DNA from: Syngnathus acus
Taxonomy: Eukaryota; Chordata; Actinopteri; Syngnathiformes; Syngnathidae
Reading direction: 5' to 3'
NCBI RefSeq assembly: GCF_901709675.1
Contig: NC_051093.1
Coordinates: forward strand, 5,043,053 to 5,107,052
DNA length: 64,000 bases
Shown here: one piece after another, positions 40,701 through 51,852 of the stretch
How the letters are laid out: each line of letters opens with the position of its first letter
Numbering within the stretch: the stretch's first letter is position 1
Translations under genes and position numbers: made by a program
Notes under the pieces: model-generated
Told to the model about the DNA's origin: nothing
The model's input: only the letters and a program-made list of their open reading frames with translations
Database searches by the model: none

Positions 40701-42313
40701 CTATCATAATTGAAGTGAATTGTGCTGTATTTACAGTGAACTGCAACTGAAGTGATTCATCTTATATTGCAATTGGAGTGAATCGTATTTCATCATAAGT
40801 GTAGTGAGATGTATCGTGATTGCAGTGAACCATATCGGGAACGAATTGAATTGTAAGTGGAGCGAACTATGATAACGAATCGAATCATGATTGAACTGAA
40901 TCGTAAAAACTGGAGTGAATCATATCGCAACTGAGTTGTATCGTTCACCAAATGAATCGTATCACTATGAACTGTGGCGTGATTGCAGGGAATCGTATGG
41001 ACAAGAATTGTTTTGCATTTGTAGTGAATCGTATTATGAGTGAATCATATCGCATCATAACGGCAGTGGATCAAATTGGACTATTAACTGTATCGGGATT
41101 GGGCTGAATCACTCGTGATTCAAATGAATCGTACTGCAATTGAGGTGGTTCATATTGTTATTGGAGTGAATCGTATTTTATTATAAAATGAGTGAATGTT
41201 ACCGTGAACAGAGATATGATTGAAGTCAACCACGATGTTATAAAGAGAGTTTTATTGTAACTGGAGTGAGCTACAATGTGATTGCAATGAATCATACCGT
41301 GATTAATGTGTATTGAGTCAGTACACCTGATCCTGAGGTCAAGAATGAAATCAAAAGAAAAATAAATTGCAGTTGAGAGAAAATCAAAGGCTGACATTTT
41401 TTGGTAATTGATTACGCGGGTCATTCATCAAGCAGAGATGCTGAGAGGCTCTGAAATTAAAGTGTCAATTAAAACGGATTTGAGTAGACAACGCCGTCAA
41501 ACCGCAAACACGTCACTTGCCGAACGATTCATTCGGACTCCTGATGGCTGTCACAGATTTTTTTTTTTTTGCATAAACATCACCACTCTAGCCTTCAACA
41601 TTTCACTTGTTCATGTTGCTCTGTGGTACATTTTCCAGAAGACTGGCTAGCACACACACTTCCGAGCGTCAAACATAATGAAACATGACGCTCAGAATGT
41701 TTGAGCGCCGTTGTTTGTAGTCTGCGCCCTCGTATGCGGCTGACGGTCTTCACTCGGAATTGTAAACATGCTCGGCGAGTGACGAACAAAAATTAAATCC
41801 AGTTCCTTCAAAACTTGTGAATGCTGAGAAATTCACAAAATTCTGAAGAAGTGAGGACTGGGACCATCACATGTTCCCACAAACAGAATTTATGTTTTGG
41901 ATTTAGAATTATTTTAAGATTTCCTTTAGCCTGCCTTCTACATTTCCCATTTTACAGTATGTTAGCATTAAGCTAGCTGCGGTGTGTCAGAGAAAATGAT
42001 ATTTTTCATATCTGTTTAAGTTCACAAATCGAGCAGTGAGAAAGTGGAAAAAGAAATGTATCAAAAAGTAGTTTTTAATGTGTTAAAAAAATGTTAAAAA
42101 AATGGGTTTAAAGCATGTTAGAGGGGTAATATTAAACTTTAATTAAAACTAAATCTGGTATCTATATGGATGCTTTTCAGACATTTTCCCATTTGCTCTT
42201 CAATATATCATTATATCAGCCGTCTGGATGACTATGCCCATCGGTCGACGGGGCGACTACCAATGCCTTGCCCCCCCTTTTGCACGCCCCTGCGCCAGAG
42301 TCTCATTCCACTG

Positions 42314-42355
<42 letters not shown>

Positions 42356-43505
42356 TTCAACAAGAAATATGCATATGGTCATCGATGTTTCACATTTTAT
42401 AGGATCAATTCAAAATTGTGGATGAATTGAGGTTTTACTTTACTGTGGATATGATGTCATGGGCTGGTCAAAACAAATTTGGCACAAAAGTGGCATTTTC
42501 CCAATTTTCTTAAATGCAGCAACAACTTCAGGGGCGTTGGACTTACTGAAAATCCACAGTGGCGTACATGATTGACAATTATTTAATGCAACTTTTACAC
42601 GGAACAATATTGTGCCTTTCTGCTATTCATACTGCATAATTCATAGGTTTATGATTCATTTTTTAATTCTATTTTTTATTCTAACACTTGGATTTGCACA
42701 CTATTTTCGTGCAGCATACAATGACAATAAAAGATCTGTTTTATTCTTATCAATTCTATTCCACCCAAATTATTTTCTGTTCTATTTTCCCTGTAAACTG
42801 ACGTCAAATGTGTCAACATACCAAGACACGGACCTCCCAAATAGAAATTTCGACTGTAAGTCACACCAATTTCCCAGGTTTTCCCAAACGCAGCATAACA
42901 GTATGTTAAGCAAAGGAAAAAAAGTACGAACACGTAATAATTTATGCAAATTTGCGACGAATACATTTATTCATCGCAAATTTAAGCATGAAGCAAATGA
43001 ATATTTAAACGCTAAAAAGTTGTCTTGGTCTTACCCACCTGTACCAGTCCAGTCCTCGGTCATAGTTGCGGTCGAAAAAATGCGGCTCGGTTCCGAGCGC
43101 GCGCACATCTGGATGGATCCGAATGAACTCCAGCACCGCCCTGGTTCCTCCTTTCTTCACTCCCACTATTAAGACGCCTGGGAGTTTTTTATTGCCGTAT
43201 CTTTGCGCCAAACTTGCGTTCCTCATCCAGCGAGACGGAGGAGAGGGAGGAAGAACAGGAGATCCGGCAGCACCGGGCTGGGCTGCTGCAACGGCGGCGG
43301 CGCGGACCCCCCGCAGCCGGGCACACTGCTCCGACTGGGCGAGAAGTTTCTTCCCGGCCGCGTTGGGGTTTGGCGGGCATCGGTTCCCCTCGTACGCCCG
43401 GCCCGAGATAACGGTGGTGCGGCCGAAGATGATCGTGTAACACAGGTAGGTGCACGACAGCGAGACGGTCAGCATGAAGACGGACGAGAGGAACCGCTGT
43501 GCCAT
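36293..43505 (-). CDS. hs3st2: Heparan sulfate 3-O-sulfotransferase 2
   Basis: This Golgi type II membrane enzyme transfers sulfate from PAPS to the 3-OH of glucosamine in heparan sulfate. Two coding exons, 43039-43505 and 36293-36911, splice TACAG to GGGCCTC and give 361 residues (human 367). The start at 43505 leaves a short cytosolic end before the membrane anchor at about 7-27 ([16 protein letters not shown]). The PAPS 5'-phosphosulfate loop is GVKKGGTRA (115-123), and the catalytic Glu is E140 in GTEPHFFD. The 3'-phosphate site is [16 protein letters not shown], and the C-terminal Cys pair lies in GFPCLKK...[26 protein letters not shown] and WNAIRIGMY favour HS3ST2 over HS3ST4. The frame stays open for 81 codons upstream of the start without resembling the family, so I treat that as 5' UTR. 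Confidence 0.95.
37563..37708. repeat. Compound (AT)n - (CA)n microsatellite
   Basis: About 50 bp of alternating AT (about 37563-37614) is followed by a short TACACACATACATA transition and then about 50 bp of CA repeats ending at 37708. It lies in the hs3st2 intron, about 650 bp upstream of exon 2. Confidence 0.95.
40590..41310. repeat. Degenerate tandem repeat (GTGAATCGTATC-like)
   Basis: Over about 720 bp, variants of AATTGAAGTGAATCGTATCA recur every 25-40 bases, for example near 40642, 40705, 40767, 40910, 41022 and 41164. The unit is too diverged and irregular for a clean period. It reads as an old minisatellite inside the hs3st2 intron. Confidence 0.75.
42318..42352. repeat. (GA)n microsatellite
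   Basis: An uninterrupted run of about 16 GA dinucleotides in the hs3st2 intron. Confidence 0.95.
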
Positions 43506-45873
43506 GTCTCCATGGGGGCTCAAGGTTCTGCATGACGCTCCATTGGACCCGTCCTCCGACTGCTCATCTTCATCATCACCATCCTCCTCCTCTACTGTGT
43601 TGCAAATGTGTGGTCCACTGGAGTGTCTTAAAAAGAATCCCAGTAAAACTGGACGCTCCAAGTCCACAGAAGTCCACCTTCCTCCTTCATCGTAGTCCTG
43701 GAAGTGCTTCTTCTGGTGATGCTCACTCACTTGTGCATACTTCCACAACCCTCTGACGTCATCACAGGAGAGATGCTGGTCAAGTGATGCATGTCAAGTG
43801 AGCACAAAGTGTTTTTTTTTTTTTATTTGGACGAAATGTTGAGGCACAGATTCAATTTGTGACAAGAAGGGCATCCAACTGTGCCAAACATCACACAAGG
43901 GACTTGCACTGGCGACCCCTAACTGGGGTGAAAATTATTTCTGGGTGAGTCAGAATCAACCGTGATGGGTCAAGATGACAAGCCAATTTTTGGTCTTGTT
44001 TTGTGCAAGGAAAAAATATCTGTTCATTTTTATTCCTTTTTAAAATAAAAATATTAACTCCAAAATAACATTGCCTTTAGAAGCCAACACAGACTACACC
44101 GTTTCTGAATATATAAGAATGAAAAATATTTTTTTGCACTCTTGTACACTTAAAAAAAATAATAATAAATAAAACCAAAATATTGAAAAGTGAACAGCTC
44201 CAAGACTAATTACAAACATATTGTACTTCAAAGTTAAACACAACCGAACTATGCTAAACAAACGCTGTTGCCATCCAGTGATATAAAGTTTGCGTACATT
44301 TCAGCATTTCTGATCCTGTTCGCTCAGAGATGGTCAAGCTTAAAGTAGCTTAAAGTGGTCTCCATAATAGAGCTGCACAAAACAATTAACAGCCGGTGGG
44401 ACTCGCCGAAGCTGAAGAGCAATTATGTGCATATTGATGAGCGCCAGTGTTGCTTGAGAGGCACTCTCAGCCTGTCTTCACACTTGCTACCATTTCTCTC
44501 TGCATTCTCACACACACACACAACCCCCAGCCTCTTTGTTCCGCTTTTATGCAAATCACAAAAACGCCTTACTGTACGTCCACTATGCGTACCCATCCCA
44601 AATCCGTCTCGTCGTGCTTGCGTGTGCACCATATTCGCATCCACTTAATCGCCGCTAAAGCGCCAGCTGCTTCCAGAGAATCCACTCCCTTGGTGATTCA
44701 CCATAAATCAGTCCTCTTTAAATTCAAATCAACCGACGAGAATCAGCAACCTTGCCAGGCCCCCTGTGGAAATGAAACACCTTCAAGAGTATTTCAAAAC
44801 TTTCTTGCTATTGTGGAGATTAGAGGATCTCAGCGAGGCCCTCAACACTGAGAGCTGACAGTGTTTTTCTGCACACTCAGCAAAAAAAAAAAAAAAAAAC
44901 AGTGACATTATACAACTAAATTATGTGTCGCTGCGCTTCGGTGCTGCTTCTTCTTTGCATCTGACAGATGATGAGCCTCACAAAGTTTACAGTCGAAATG
45001 TGTCAACAGGCGCAACTAGCAGCAGATCTTCCTTCACAAATATGGAAGCAAAAATGGCAATTCCCGATATTCACATCGGGCCTGTAGTTACTAAACGGGT
45101 GTAATATGAAACTGACATTGGTGCCTCCAAAAAAAATTGCCTATGCAGCTTTTTCATGTCCACAATTTGACCCCGGAACAAATTATTTCCATTATTTGAG
45201 GTAAAATGAGTTCTTTCAATGAGGAATTGCAGCTGAAAAGTCTTTTCGTGATCCATGATAAGTCATTTTTTCTTGGACAACTTTTTTCTTAATTGGGCTA
45301 TTGTGGATATTTATGACGCTCCACTGACTTTGAAATCGCCTCATAGATAAAGCCAATTCATCGCGTCCTGACAGAGTTATTTCTTTGTAGCGAAACGCGA
45401 TGCAGTATCAGAGGACATTATTTAAAAAGGAGAGTTTTCCTATCCATCAGCGGTGTGAAGAAAACAAACGGATGATTTAATATGTTCATCTGGGTTCCTT
45501 CAGGCCAAACCCGTTTCCTCACGAGGCTTAAACGAAACACGAGACGCACTGACTCCAAACGACCAAATGATTTCATTAATGGCGGAGTGTAACTGTCTGA
45601 CATTTACGTGATGGGGGGGGGGGGGGTCGCAAAGGGAGTTGCTTTGCAAATGAACAGCGGCGTGACGGCGCGCCAAAGTAAATTAACTTTCAGCTAAATC
45701 CTGCAGAGAACACCGCGACGGTGCTTTCCTGTAATCACGTCGCTAGTGGGATTAATTTGAAATTAAGCGTTTGTAAACGCCGCTGCTGGTTTGTTGCATG
45801 CGTAATCATGTCTGGATGCATTGTGTTGTCATTTTAAAAGACAGAGGAAAGCCTTGTGTGGGACACAACATTA

Positions 45874-45953
45874 TTTTACTCATTCACTGCCAGCCTAGTC
45901 AAAATGGATCTTTGACGTCTATAGCCGTCAATGGTAGTGAAGGAGTTAAAAAG
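45874..45953. repeat. Fish CATTCACTGCCA...GACGTCTATAG repeat
   Basis: The segment begins with CATTCACTGCCAGCC and ends with GACGTCTATAGCCGTCAATG followed by GTAGTGAAGG. The two ends are roughly inverted copies of each other, typical of a short non-autonomous fish repeat. It is related to the fragment in usp31 intron 7. Confidence 0.55.
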
Positions 45954-46730
45954 GGCTGTCAGTGCAAATTGATTTTTTTGACATCCATGCTCAAGTTCAG
46001 TGCAATTTTTTTAAGAATATATTTTATACATAACCAGCTATGCAGGTTCCAATAACACACAAACAGACAATAAGGACTACACACTGAGACTAATAATAGT
46101 GAAGCCAAATAGTTCCTGCTGCTTTTTTCCATCTTCTTTTTCTTATCTATGCAACAAGTGCAAAAAGTCAAGCGCTGCTCAAAGGCCACAGACACAGCAG
46201 GCTACCTCGCTACCTCACTGTTAGCTAATTGCTGCTGACATTTAGCCCGATCTGTTTAAATCAAAAAGCGCTTCTTTTTGCATCGCTTACTTTTGTCTCC
46301 TCACAATAGGGGACCACAAGCCGGGCAAATAGCATCGCTCGCTGCTGTCCGCTGAGCATCTCAATGTCCCCGTCAAAAAAAAAAAAAAGATCTGCAATGA
46401 TCCTGCTGTTTGCCTTGACAGCACTTTCCAAGTAGCCTGAGTGAAGGTTAAAGCCCCGACCCCAATCCCCAAGGGACTATGTCCAACGTGACTGAACAAA
46501 TGCAACAAACAATGCAACAACAACAAAAAAATGCAACAATATAGCCAAAAGGGCGTGGATGGCGCCATCGCCAAAAAACAAACATTCAATCAAAATACAC
46601 AGCATGAAACAACAGGAAGCAGCTTCACTTATCTTAAAATGGAAGCAGCAAGTGGACGACAAATGGACATGAACAGTCGGAATAGTCTGAAATCTCCATT
46701 CCACCACACCTGGTCAGCAGGTGTGCAACA

Positions 46731-46793
46731 AGGAGACTCCGCCCATCAATGAGGAGACTCCGCCCATCAATGAGGAGACTCCGCCCATCAATG
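46731..46793. repeat. Perfect 21-bp x 3 tandem repeat containing GACTCCGCCCAT
   Basis: Three identical copies of AGGAGACTCCGCCCATCAAT plus G lie head to tail at 46731-46751, 46752-46772 and 46773-46793. The core GACTCCGCCCA is the same string found next to the TATA box of the TIMP-like genes 4-12 kb to the right. No TATA box or TIMP exon is seen nearby. Confidence 0.95.
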
Positions 46794-48644
46794 CTCATGA
46801 AGTCAATTGGAACACAAAACGCAAACCAAACAGGAACAAGGCATCAGATTTTGTCACGTGATCCTTCACAGCATTTACATTTCTGTGTTGCAACCAAGAT
46901 GTAGTCTGACATCATCAAATAGAATGTCAAGAAATTAAACAATATATGTGGCATTGTTTGCTTCAATTCAGTTGACAGTCATTCTTTGCAGAGGATAAAG
47001 AATATATACCCATGAGTATTGTCATATTTTCTATTTGTGTTCCTCCAACACTTGAGTTCAACTATTTTAAAAGTATGTAAAAGGTTATTTTGGTTAGCCT
47101 GCCTATTGCATCTCCCATTATGTGTTAGCATTAAGCTAGTAGGCATTCAGGCAAAGTTGTGTGGTTGCTTTTATAAATACATGAAAGTATGTCATTTGTT
47201 TACACCTTTATAAAGTTTTGAAAAGTTTGCGTCTGGATCGGGAATGTTAAGTAGGGACACATTTGTAATGAATGTCTGTGAATAATGAACTCGCTAAGTA
47301 TGCTGTTCAGATGCTGCGTAATGATGATGATCAGCCACTCAAGGTTAATTACTGCTAAATGTAAACTTTTATTTACCTAATTATATTACAAAGAGGACAA
47401 TAAATGTATATCCTGCAAGATAATCTATTATTGACGAATGAGAAATATATATATTTTTTTGTAGGCTGCTCTGAATTTTTACCGCAATCATAATTTACAT
47501 TTAAATCTTTCCCGGTGCTGCGCTACATCTCATTTGCTTTCACCCGCACTGTTGTCATCCCGCAGGAATCGACCATCAATGGATGTTCTTATCTGGGGGG
47601 GTAGGAGTGGTTGCCGTGCGGTGGCCATGGCAACCCACAGAATAATGGATCTGGAACATCATTTTCTTTTTTTATTTTAAATCTTGAGATCATGCTTTGT
47701 TTGCCGCTTCTCCCGCAGTCATGGTAACAGCGCTCGGTCTCAATATCATATTTTGCCGAATAAATTGTTCAATTTTCTGTATTCCGACAAAGACCATATA
47801 CATTCCAACACTTTAATGCTCAGATAGATGGTTTGAGACAGAAGCATGAAAAATAAACATGGCTACGACGCAAATGGAGAATACGTGAGGTCCACACTAA
47901 GACGAAAACATTTCGTCAATTAATTGCTGAAATCTTCCTCCTAGCAAAGCTCAACTTGATGCCGCCACGGTGTTTGAAGCCACTTGAAAGACTACTCGAC
48001 CGAGTGCGGCGCTAATTAGGAATGTCACTAGTATATATTTTTTTAGCTCCAAAAAAAGCCCACATTATATGCTAATTGCTAATTTTCATGACACCAGAAA
48101 AGTAACATTTTTAAAATGACTACAAATCTAATTATTCATCATGGTGCTTATGCTTGATTGAGTCAAAAGCTTCCATTTCACATCCCAAAACACATCTTTA
48201 TCCCAGGAAGCCAACCAGCCTGGCCTGTGAGGAAGACAAATTGGCATCCACATGACGCCAGCGTCATCATGATAGCATTCAACGCTAACCGTTACTGAAC
48301 CACACATTGTCCAGTTAGGAAATGCTCCTGAGATGTTTCACCGGCACGAGAAAGAATCTCATTGCAAGGCCGGATTGCAGCGAGGCTCCAGCGGGCCTAT
48401 AAATCATTGTTTAATCAGGAAGCTCACCCAGACTGAGGTTTCACACGTAGAGCTCGCATTAGCGTCGCTGCCACACTCATCTGTCCCGACTCCCACCTTT
48501 ATGCTGCCATTTTTTTTTTTTTTAACTTCCTTAGAACGGTCGCAAGCAACGCAGTGACTTATGAGGCCTCAGTTTAGCAAGCAAAAGTAATGACTCGGTA
48601 CTCGTTTTGGCTGATTGCAAAATTTAAAGCAAGTTTGTCAACAG

Positions 48645-49585
48645 TACCGTATTTTCCGGACTATAAGGTGCACCTAAAAAACCAAAAATTTTCTCAAAAG
48701 CCGACAGTGCGCCTTATAGTCCTGTGCGCCTTATATATGGACCAAATTCCTAAATTTAAAAAAGATAATGAGAATGATTTGGATTAAAAATCTGACATGA
48801 TGCATTAATGGTGTCGAACATCACGCCATCAATACAATATCCATTTTAGAGGGCCCTCACTCTGGAATGAGCTACCAATCCATATTCGATCCATATCTTC
48901 ACAGGTTGCTTTTAGAAAGCACCTGAAACACCACCTTCTCCACTCATGATCCTACCAGTCCAAAATTACTCCACCGCACTCAGCTGATCCATACTAAGAA
49001 CATCAACTTAAACCACTATTTATACCCTGATTCTTCCTTGTTTTGTTATTTTCTGTTTGCAGTTCTTCTGCTTCCGCTCAGCTATTTTCTTACCTGGTGT
49101 TTTTTGATTGTTTCAACATCACTAAAGTGTCAAATTTTGTTTCTCTTGTTTCTCATTTTGTATAGTGTATTTGTTTATGTATGTATACGTTCACTTTCGT
49201 ATATATGCATATATAAATATGACGATTTAATATTTAGCTAGTTATGCTTGTGTTTATTCATTGATGTTTATTCATTTATATATATATATATTATTATTAT
49301 TTTTTTTCTTTCTTAAACACTTGAATAATATTTGATGTCACAGCACTTTGTTTGTTGTGCACTTTGATTATACAGGAGTGGAGCTCCTTACAAGCCCTAG
49401 GCTTCGTCTCCCTCCCTGCACTGTTATTTGTTATAATAATATGTGCTAAACAATAAACTAAACTAAACTAAATGGTGTGCCTTATAGTCCAGTGCGCCTT
49501 ATATAAGGACAAAGTTTTAAAATGGGCCATTCATTACAGGTGCGCATTATAGTCCGGTGCGCCTTATAGTCCGGAAAATACGGTA
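48645..49585. mobile_element. MITE-like element split by a LINE insertion
   Basis: The outer ends form a perfect 24-bp inverted repeat beginning TACCGTATTTTCCGGACTAT. The flanking arms match the intact 329-bp element at 29099 in reversed orientation. Bases 48814-49470 are foreign to that element and are flanked by the duplication AATGGTG. The right end lies about 33 bp from the stop codon of the decayed TIMP copy at 49618. Confidence 0.82.
48814..49470 (+). mobile_element. 3' fragment of a LINE (CR1/L2/Rex-like)
   Basis: This insertion is flanked by a 7-bp target duplication (AATGGTG at 48807-48813 and 49471-49477). The frame 48845-48949 reads FRGPSLWNELPIHIRS, then ISSQVAFRKHLKHHLLHS and a stop, the usual C terminus of fish non-LTR reverse transcriptases. 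A 3' UTR follows, with a short tandem tail (AAACTAAACTAAACTAA). It is 5'-truncated and dead. The CR1/L2/Rex assignment is from memory of the motif. Confidence 0.75.
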
Positions 49586-49617
49586 CTATAAAAGCAAAAG
49601 TAGTCAGAATTTTGTTT

Positions 49618-50273
49618 TTAATATTCTTTGTATTTTGAATAAGTGGGTGAGCCAGCCCCCCTAAACCAAGCACAATGGCCGTAGCCTATCTTAACACAAG
49701 CAAAGTTTTTGGTCTGCTCGCCGGAAGCCAACTTGACCGGCAGGAAGTCGGTCCACAAGCATTCTGCCAAGCTGCTGATGCCGCACGGGAGGGAGGTGCA
49801 AAGTTTAATCTGAAAGACAGGAATTTCATATTTGGAATTATTTTTATATACACTGTTGAGAGACTACTGTTTCCAAAAACTGTTTTTGTTTAAAAGGATG
49901 ACAGAGCCAAGACTAGTCGTCACAAAAAAAAAAAAAATGCTATCTTAAAACTAAACCCAAGTGTTTTTGTTGGCCATTTTATGACAAATTAATTGAAAAC
50001 ACCATCTGTAATTGATTCAAAATTGCTAGCTTGCTAGCCAAATTCAAGTTTGCACACTCACTGAAACTAACAGCCTCTCAAAAGTCATTTCACTGCCAAT
50101 TTGTTATCATTTTAGACTCAAATTTGACCTGAAATTTCCAACATACCAACATCATTTTGGCAAAACACCTGCTGCGGATGCCGTGCCAGGCAACTGCAGG
50201 CTTCTTGTAGCTGCCACAAACTCAACAGCCGCAGCACAAAAGGCAGCAAGAAGCTCGTCACTTGCTGGACCAT
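49618..50273 (-). pseudogene. Decayed TIMP-like copy A: exons 1 and 5 only
   Basis: Exon 1 (50147-50273) is intact. It encodes a signal peptide starting MVQQVTSFLLPFVLRLLSLW and the mature start CSCLARHPQQVFC. Exon 5 (49618-49809) is also intact, with ECLWTDFLPVK, NFACVK and HCAWFRGAGS. Exons 2, 3 and 4 are absent from the 337 bp between them, so the inhibitory core is gone. Exon 1 ends with one extra base while exon 5 starts in phase 0, so direct splicing would shift the frame. Exon 5 lacks both extra cysteines of the other copies and looks closest to TIMP2. A TATA box and promoter element remain at about 50400-50434. No AATAAA follows the stop; a MITE end lies there instead. Confidence 0.8.
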
Positions 50274-51073
50274 CGCTGATCATTCAGAGCGACAAAATCG
50301 AAGCAGAGAGGGAACCAAACAGTGTTGAGGTTTAAAATAAGTGGGTCTCTGTGTTACTGACAGCTGCTGGTTTGCTCTGAGTTCAGAGGTCACAGAGCCT
50401 TTTTATATATAGCTGCAAGCTCCGCCCACAATAAAGCAAAGTCACTTGGATTTAATGACTGTTTCCAACTGGCCTATCAATCTGTCAATCAATCTATCTA
50501 ATCAACTTGACTCATGACTAACTGCGGGAATTGAAAATAGCAAAAACTTTACTGCTGACACTTGTGGCAAGTTTTTATTTTGTAGTCAGTATTTTATCAA
50601 GCTTGGGGGTAGGGGTGCAGCATTGGGGAGATTCTGAAATCCTGAAATATTGCTGCCTCGGCAGTCTCTCAGAAGACTGACTCAAGGTGTCGTGAAGAAA
50701 AAATATAAAGATGGAGAGGTGATTCTCAAAGCGTAGCTCTTTGTCTCCCTCTCGTGGTATGTTAATTAGAAATCTGTAAACTCCATGTTGTAATTCGGAG
50801 CATTTATAACAACCCAAGAGTAACTTCTTTGACTAATTTAAATTAAATTCAGTGGAAGTGGGAAGATGTCTGACCAGGAAAAGGCAGTTTTGATAGAAAC
50901 TAAAATTAGTTTATAACACCACTTTGCCGACCCCTCCACCACCCAAAAAAAAAAAAAACAGCAACCTCGAGTGCTTTAAACCCAACATTGATAGACTAGA
51001 CAGAAAAAAAAATGTGTAAACCACCATAGAGAAAACATCATTGAGTATAAGAATTTTATTATTTCAAGGGGGT
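50274..51073. other. Spacer between TIMP copies A and B
   Basis: Apart from the copy-A promoter (about 50400-50434), no exon is recognisable. Poly-A tracts and non-coding AT-rich sequence fill the rest. AATAAA on the minus strand at 51055-51060 is the polyadenylation signal expected for copy B. Confidence 0.6.
50399..50434 (-). promoter_or_regulatory. Relic TIMP-cluster promoter module, copy A
   Basis: TATATATAAAAAGG followed upstream by ATTGTGGGCGGAGC (50419-50434) on the coding strand, about 130 bp before the exon-1 ATG. The element is slightly diverged (GGAGCT instead of GGAGTC) and the gap to the TATA box is longer. Confidence 0.6.
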
Positions 51074-51650
51074 TTATAAACTATCAAGGACAATAGGCAT
51101 GTTCCAGTCACAACAGTCATCACTGGTCTTAACGCAAGCGTAGTTTCAGGCCTGGTCAAGTTTGTTTATCTTTCCCGGCAGGAGGTCAGTCCACACGCAC
51201 TCCTTCGGGCCAGCCATGCAGCATGGATAGGAGAAGCACGACTTAATCTGTGGGTGACACATTAAAACCTCACACTAAATAGTCAAATATTTGACATTTG
51301 GACGCAACTTTGTACCGTGCAATTGCAGCCATATCCGTAGCGGTACACCAGAAACCTCTGAGAGATGCTCATGGACTCCCACGGCCGAATGTAGTCACAC
51401 GACGAGACATGCAGAGAGCCGTCGGGGTGCAGTCTGCCTGCAAATCGCGCAAGACAGAGGAAGAATGAATAAATCAATCTCAGAATAGCTTCAGGTCAAG
51501 ATGCCTCAAGCGTAAAAGCTTATTTGGGGAAATATTTGAAAACTTTATACTCATGAGATATTTAGTGTCTTTGGTCAGAATGACTCCACATGCTGCACTG
51601 TCAGGTGCAGTGTAAATGGTATGATAGTGCTTCTCAACACCCTTGAAAGT
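51074..51650 (-). pseudogene. Decayed TIMP-like copy B: exons 3-5 with premature stop
   Basis: Three exons match the neighbouring genes: exon 3 (51551-51650, TFKGVEKHYHTIYTAPDSAA; one codon shorter than its paralogues), exon 4 (51316-51437, LHVSSCDYIRPWESM and YGYGCNCT) and exon 5 (51074-51247, CCMAGPKECVWTDLLPGK). In exon 5 the codon that is CGA (Arg) in the copies at 53871 and 57532 is TGA (51146-51148), consistent with a CpG transition. The frame stays open after it to a TAA at 51074. No exon 1, exon 2 or promoter is found in the 200 bp before the next gene, so the copy is 5'-truncated. Confidence 0.8.
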
Positions 51651-51852
51651 CTGAAAAAAAAGTTATATATATATATATAAAAAAACAACATCCAGTTATT
51701 TACATTCACTTGGAACAAAGTTTCTTCTAGTTTCACTCACATTGGTGTGCCTTTACCACAGTGAATACAAAAAAAGTTTGCCATCAGCTCATATGAAATC
51801 ACCATAACCAAACTTCGATTAAACACATTTTATTTAGAATCAAGGCCATAGA

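Larger units (their letters stand above)
36912..43038 (-). other. hs3st2: hs3st2 intron
   Basis: The single intron of about 6.1 kb is bounded by GTGGGTAAG and CCCCTCAAG in the coding sense. It contains a compound (AT)n/(CA)n microsatellite, a degraded tandem repeat and a (GA)n tract, but no embedded gene that I can support. A GC-rich stretch near 38690-38780 stands out from the AT-rich background. Confidence 0.8.
43506..48644. other. Gene-free region between hs3st2 and the TIMP cluster
   Basis: No supported gene in about 5 kb. The hs3st2 promoter and 5' UTR should lie just above 43505. A fragment near 43900 (CTGGCGACCCCTAACTGGGG) resembles common fish repeat ends. Also present are poly-A and poly-G tracts, the repeat at 45874-45953 and the triplet repeat at 46731-46793. 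Confidence 0.55.

Noticed and set aside
40590-41310. Possible CRISPR-like array
   Set aside because: Units are diverged, irregularly spaced and without unique spacers of constant length, and the DNA is eukaryotic.
42612-43172. 186-codon plus-strand open frame at hs3st2 exon 1
   Set aside because: It is the reverse of intron and exon-1 sequence of hs3st2 and has no independent support.
43506-43748. 81-codon in-frame N-terminal extension of hs3st2
   Set aside because: The acidic, low-similarity sequence does not match any HS3ST2. MAQRFLSS followed directly by the membrane anchor fits the family and gives 361 residues.
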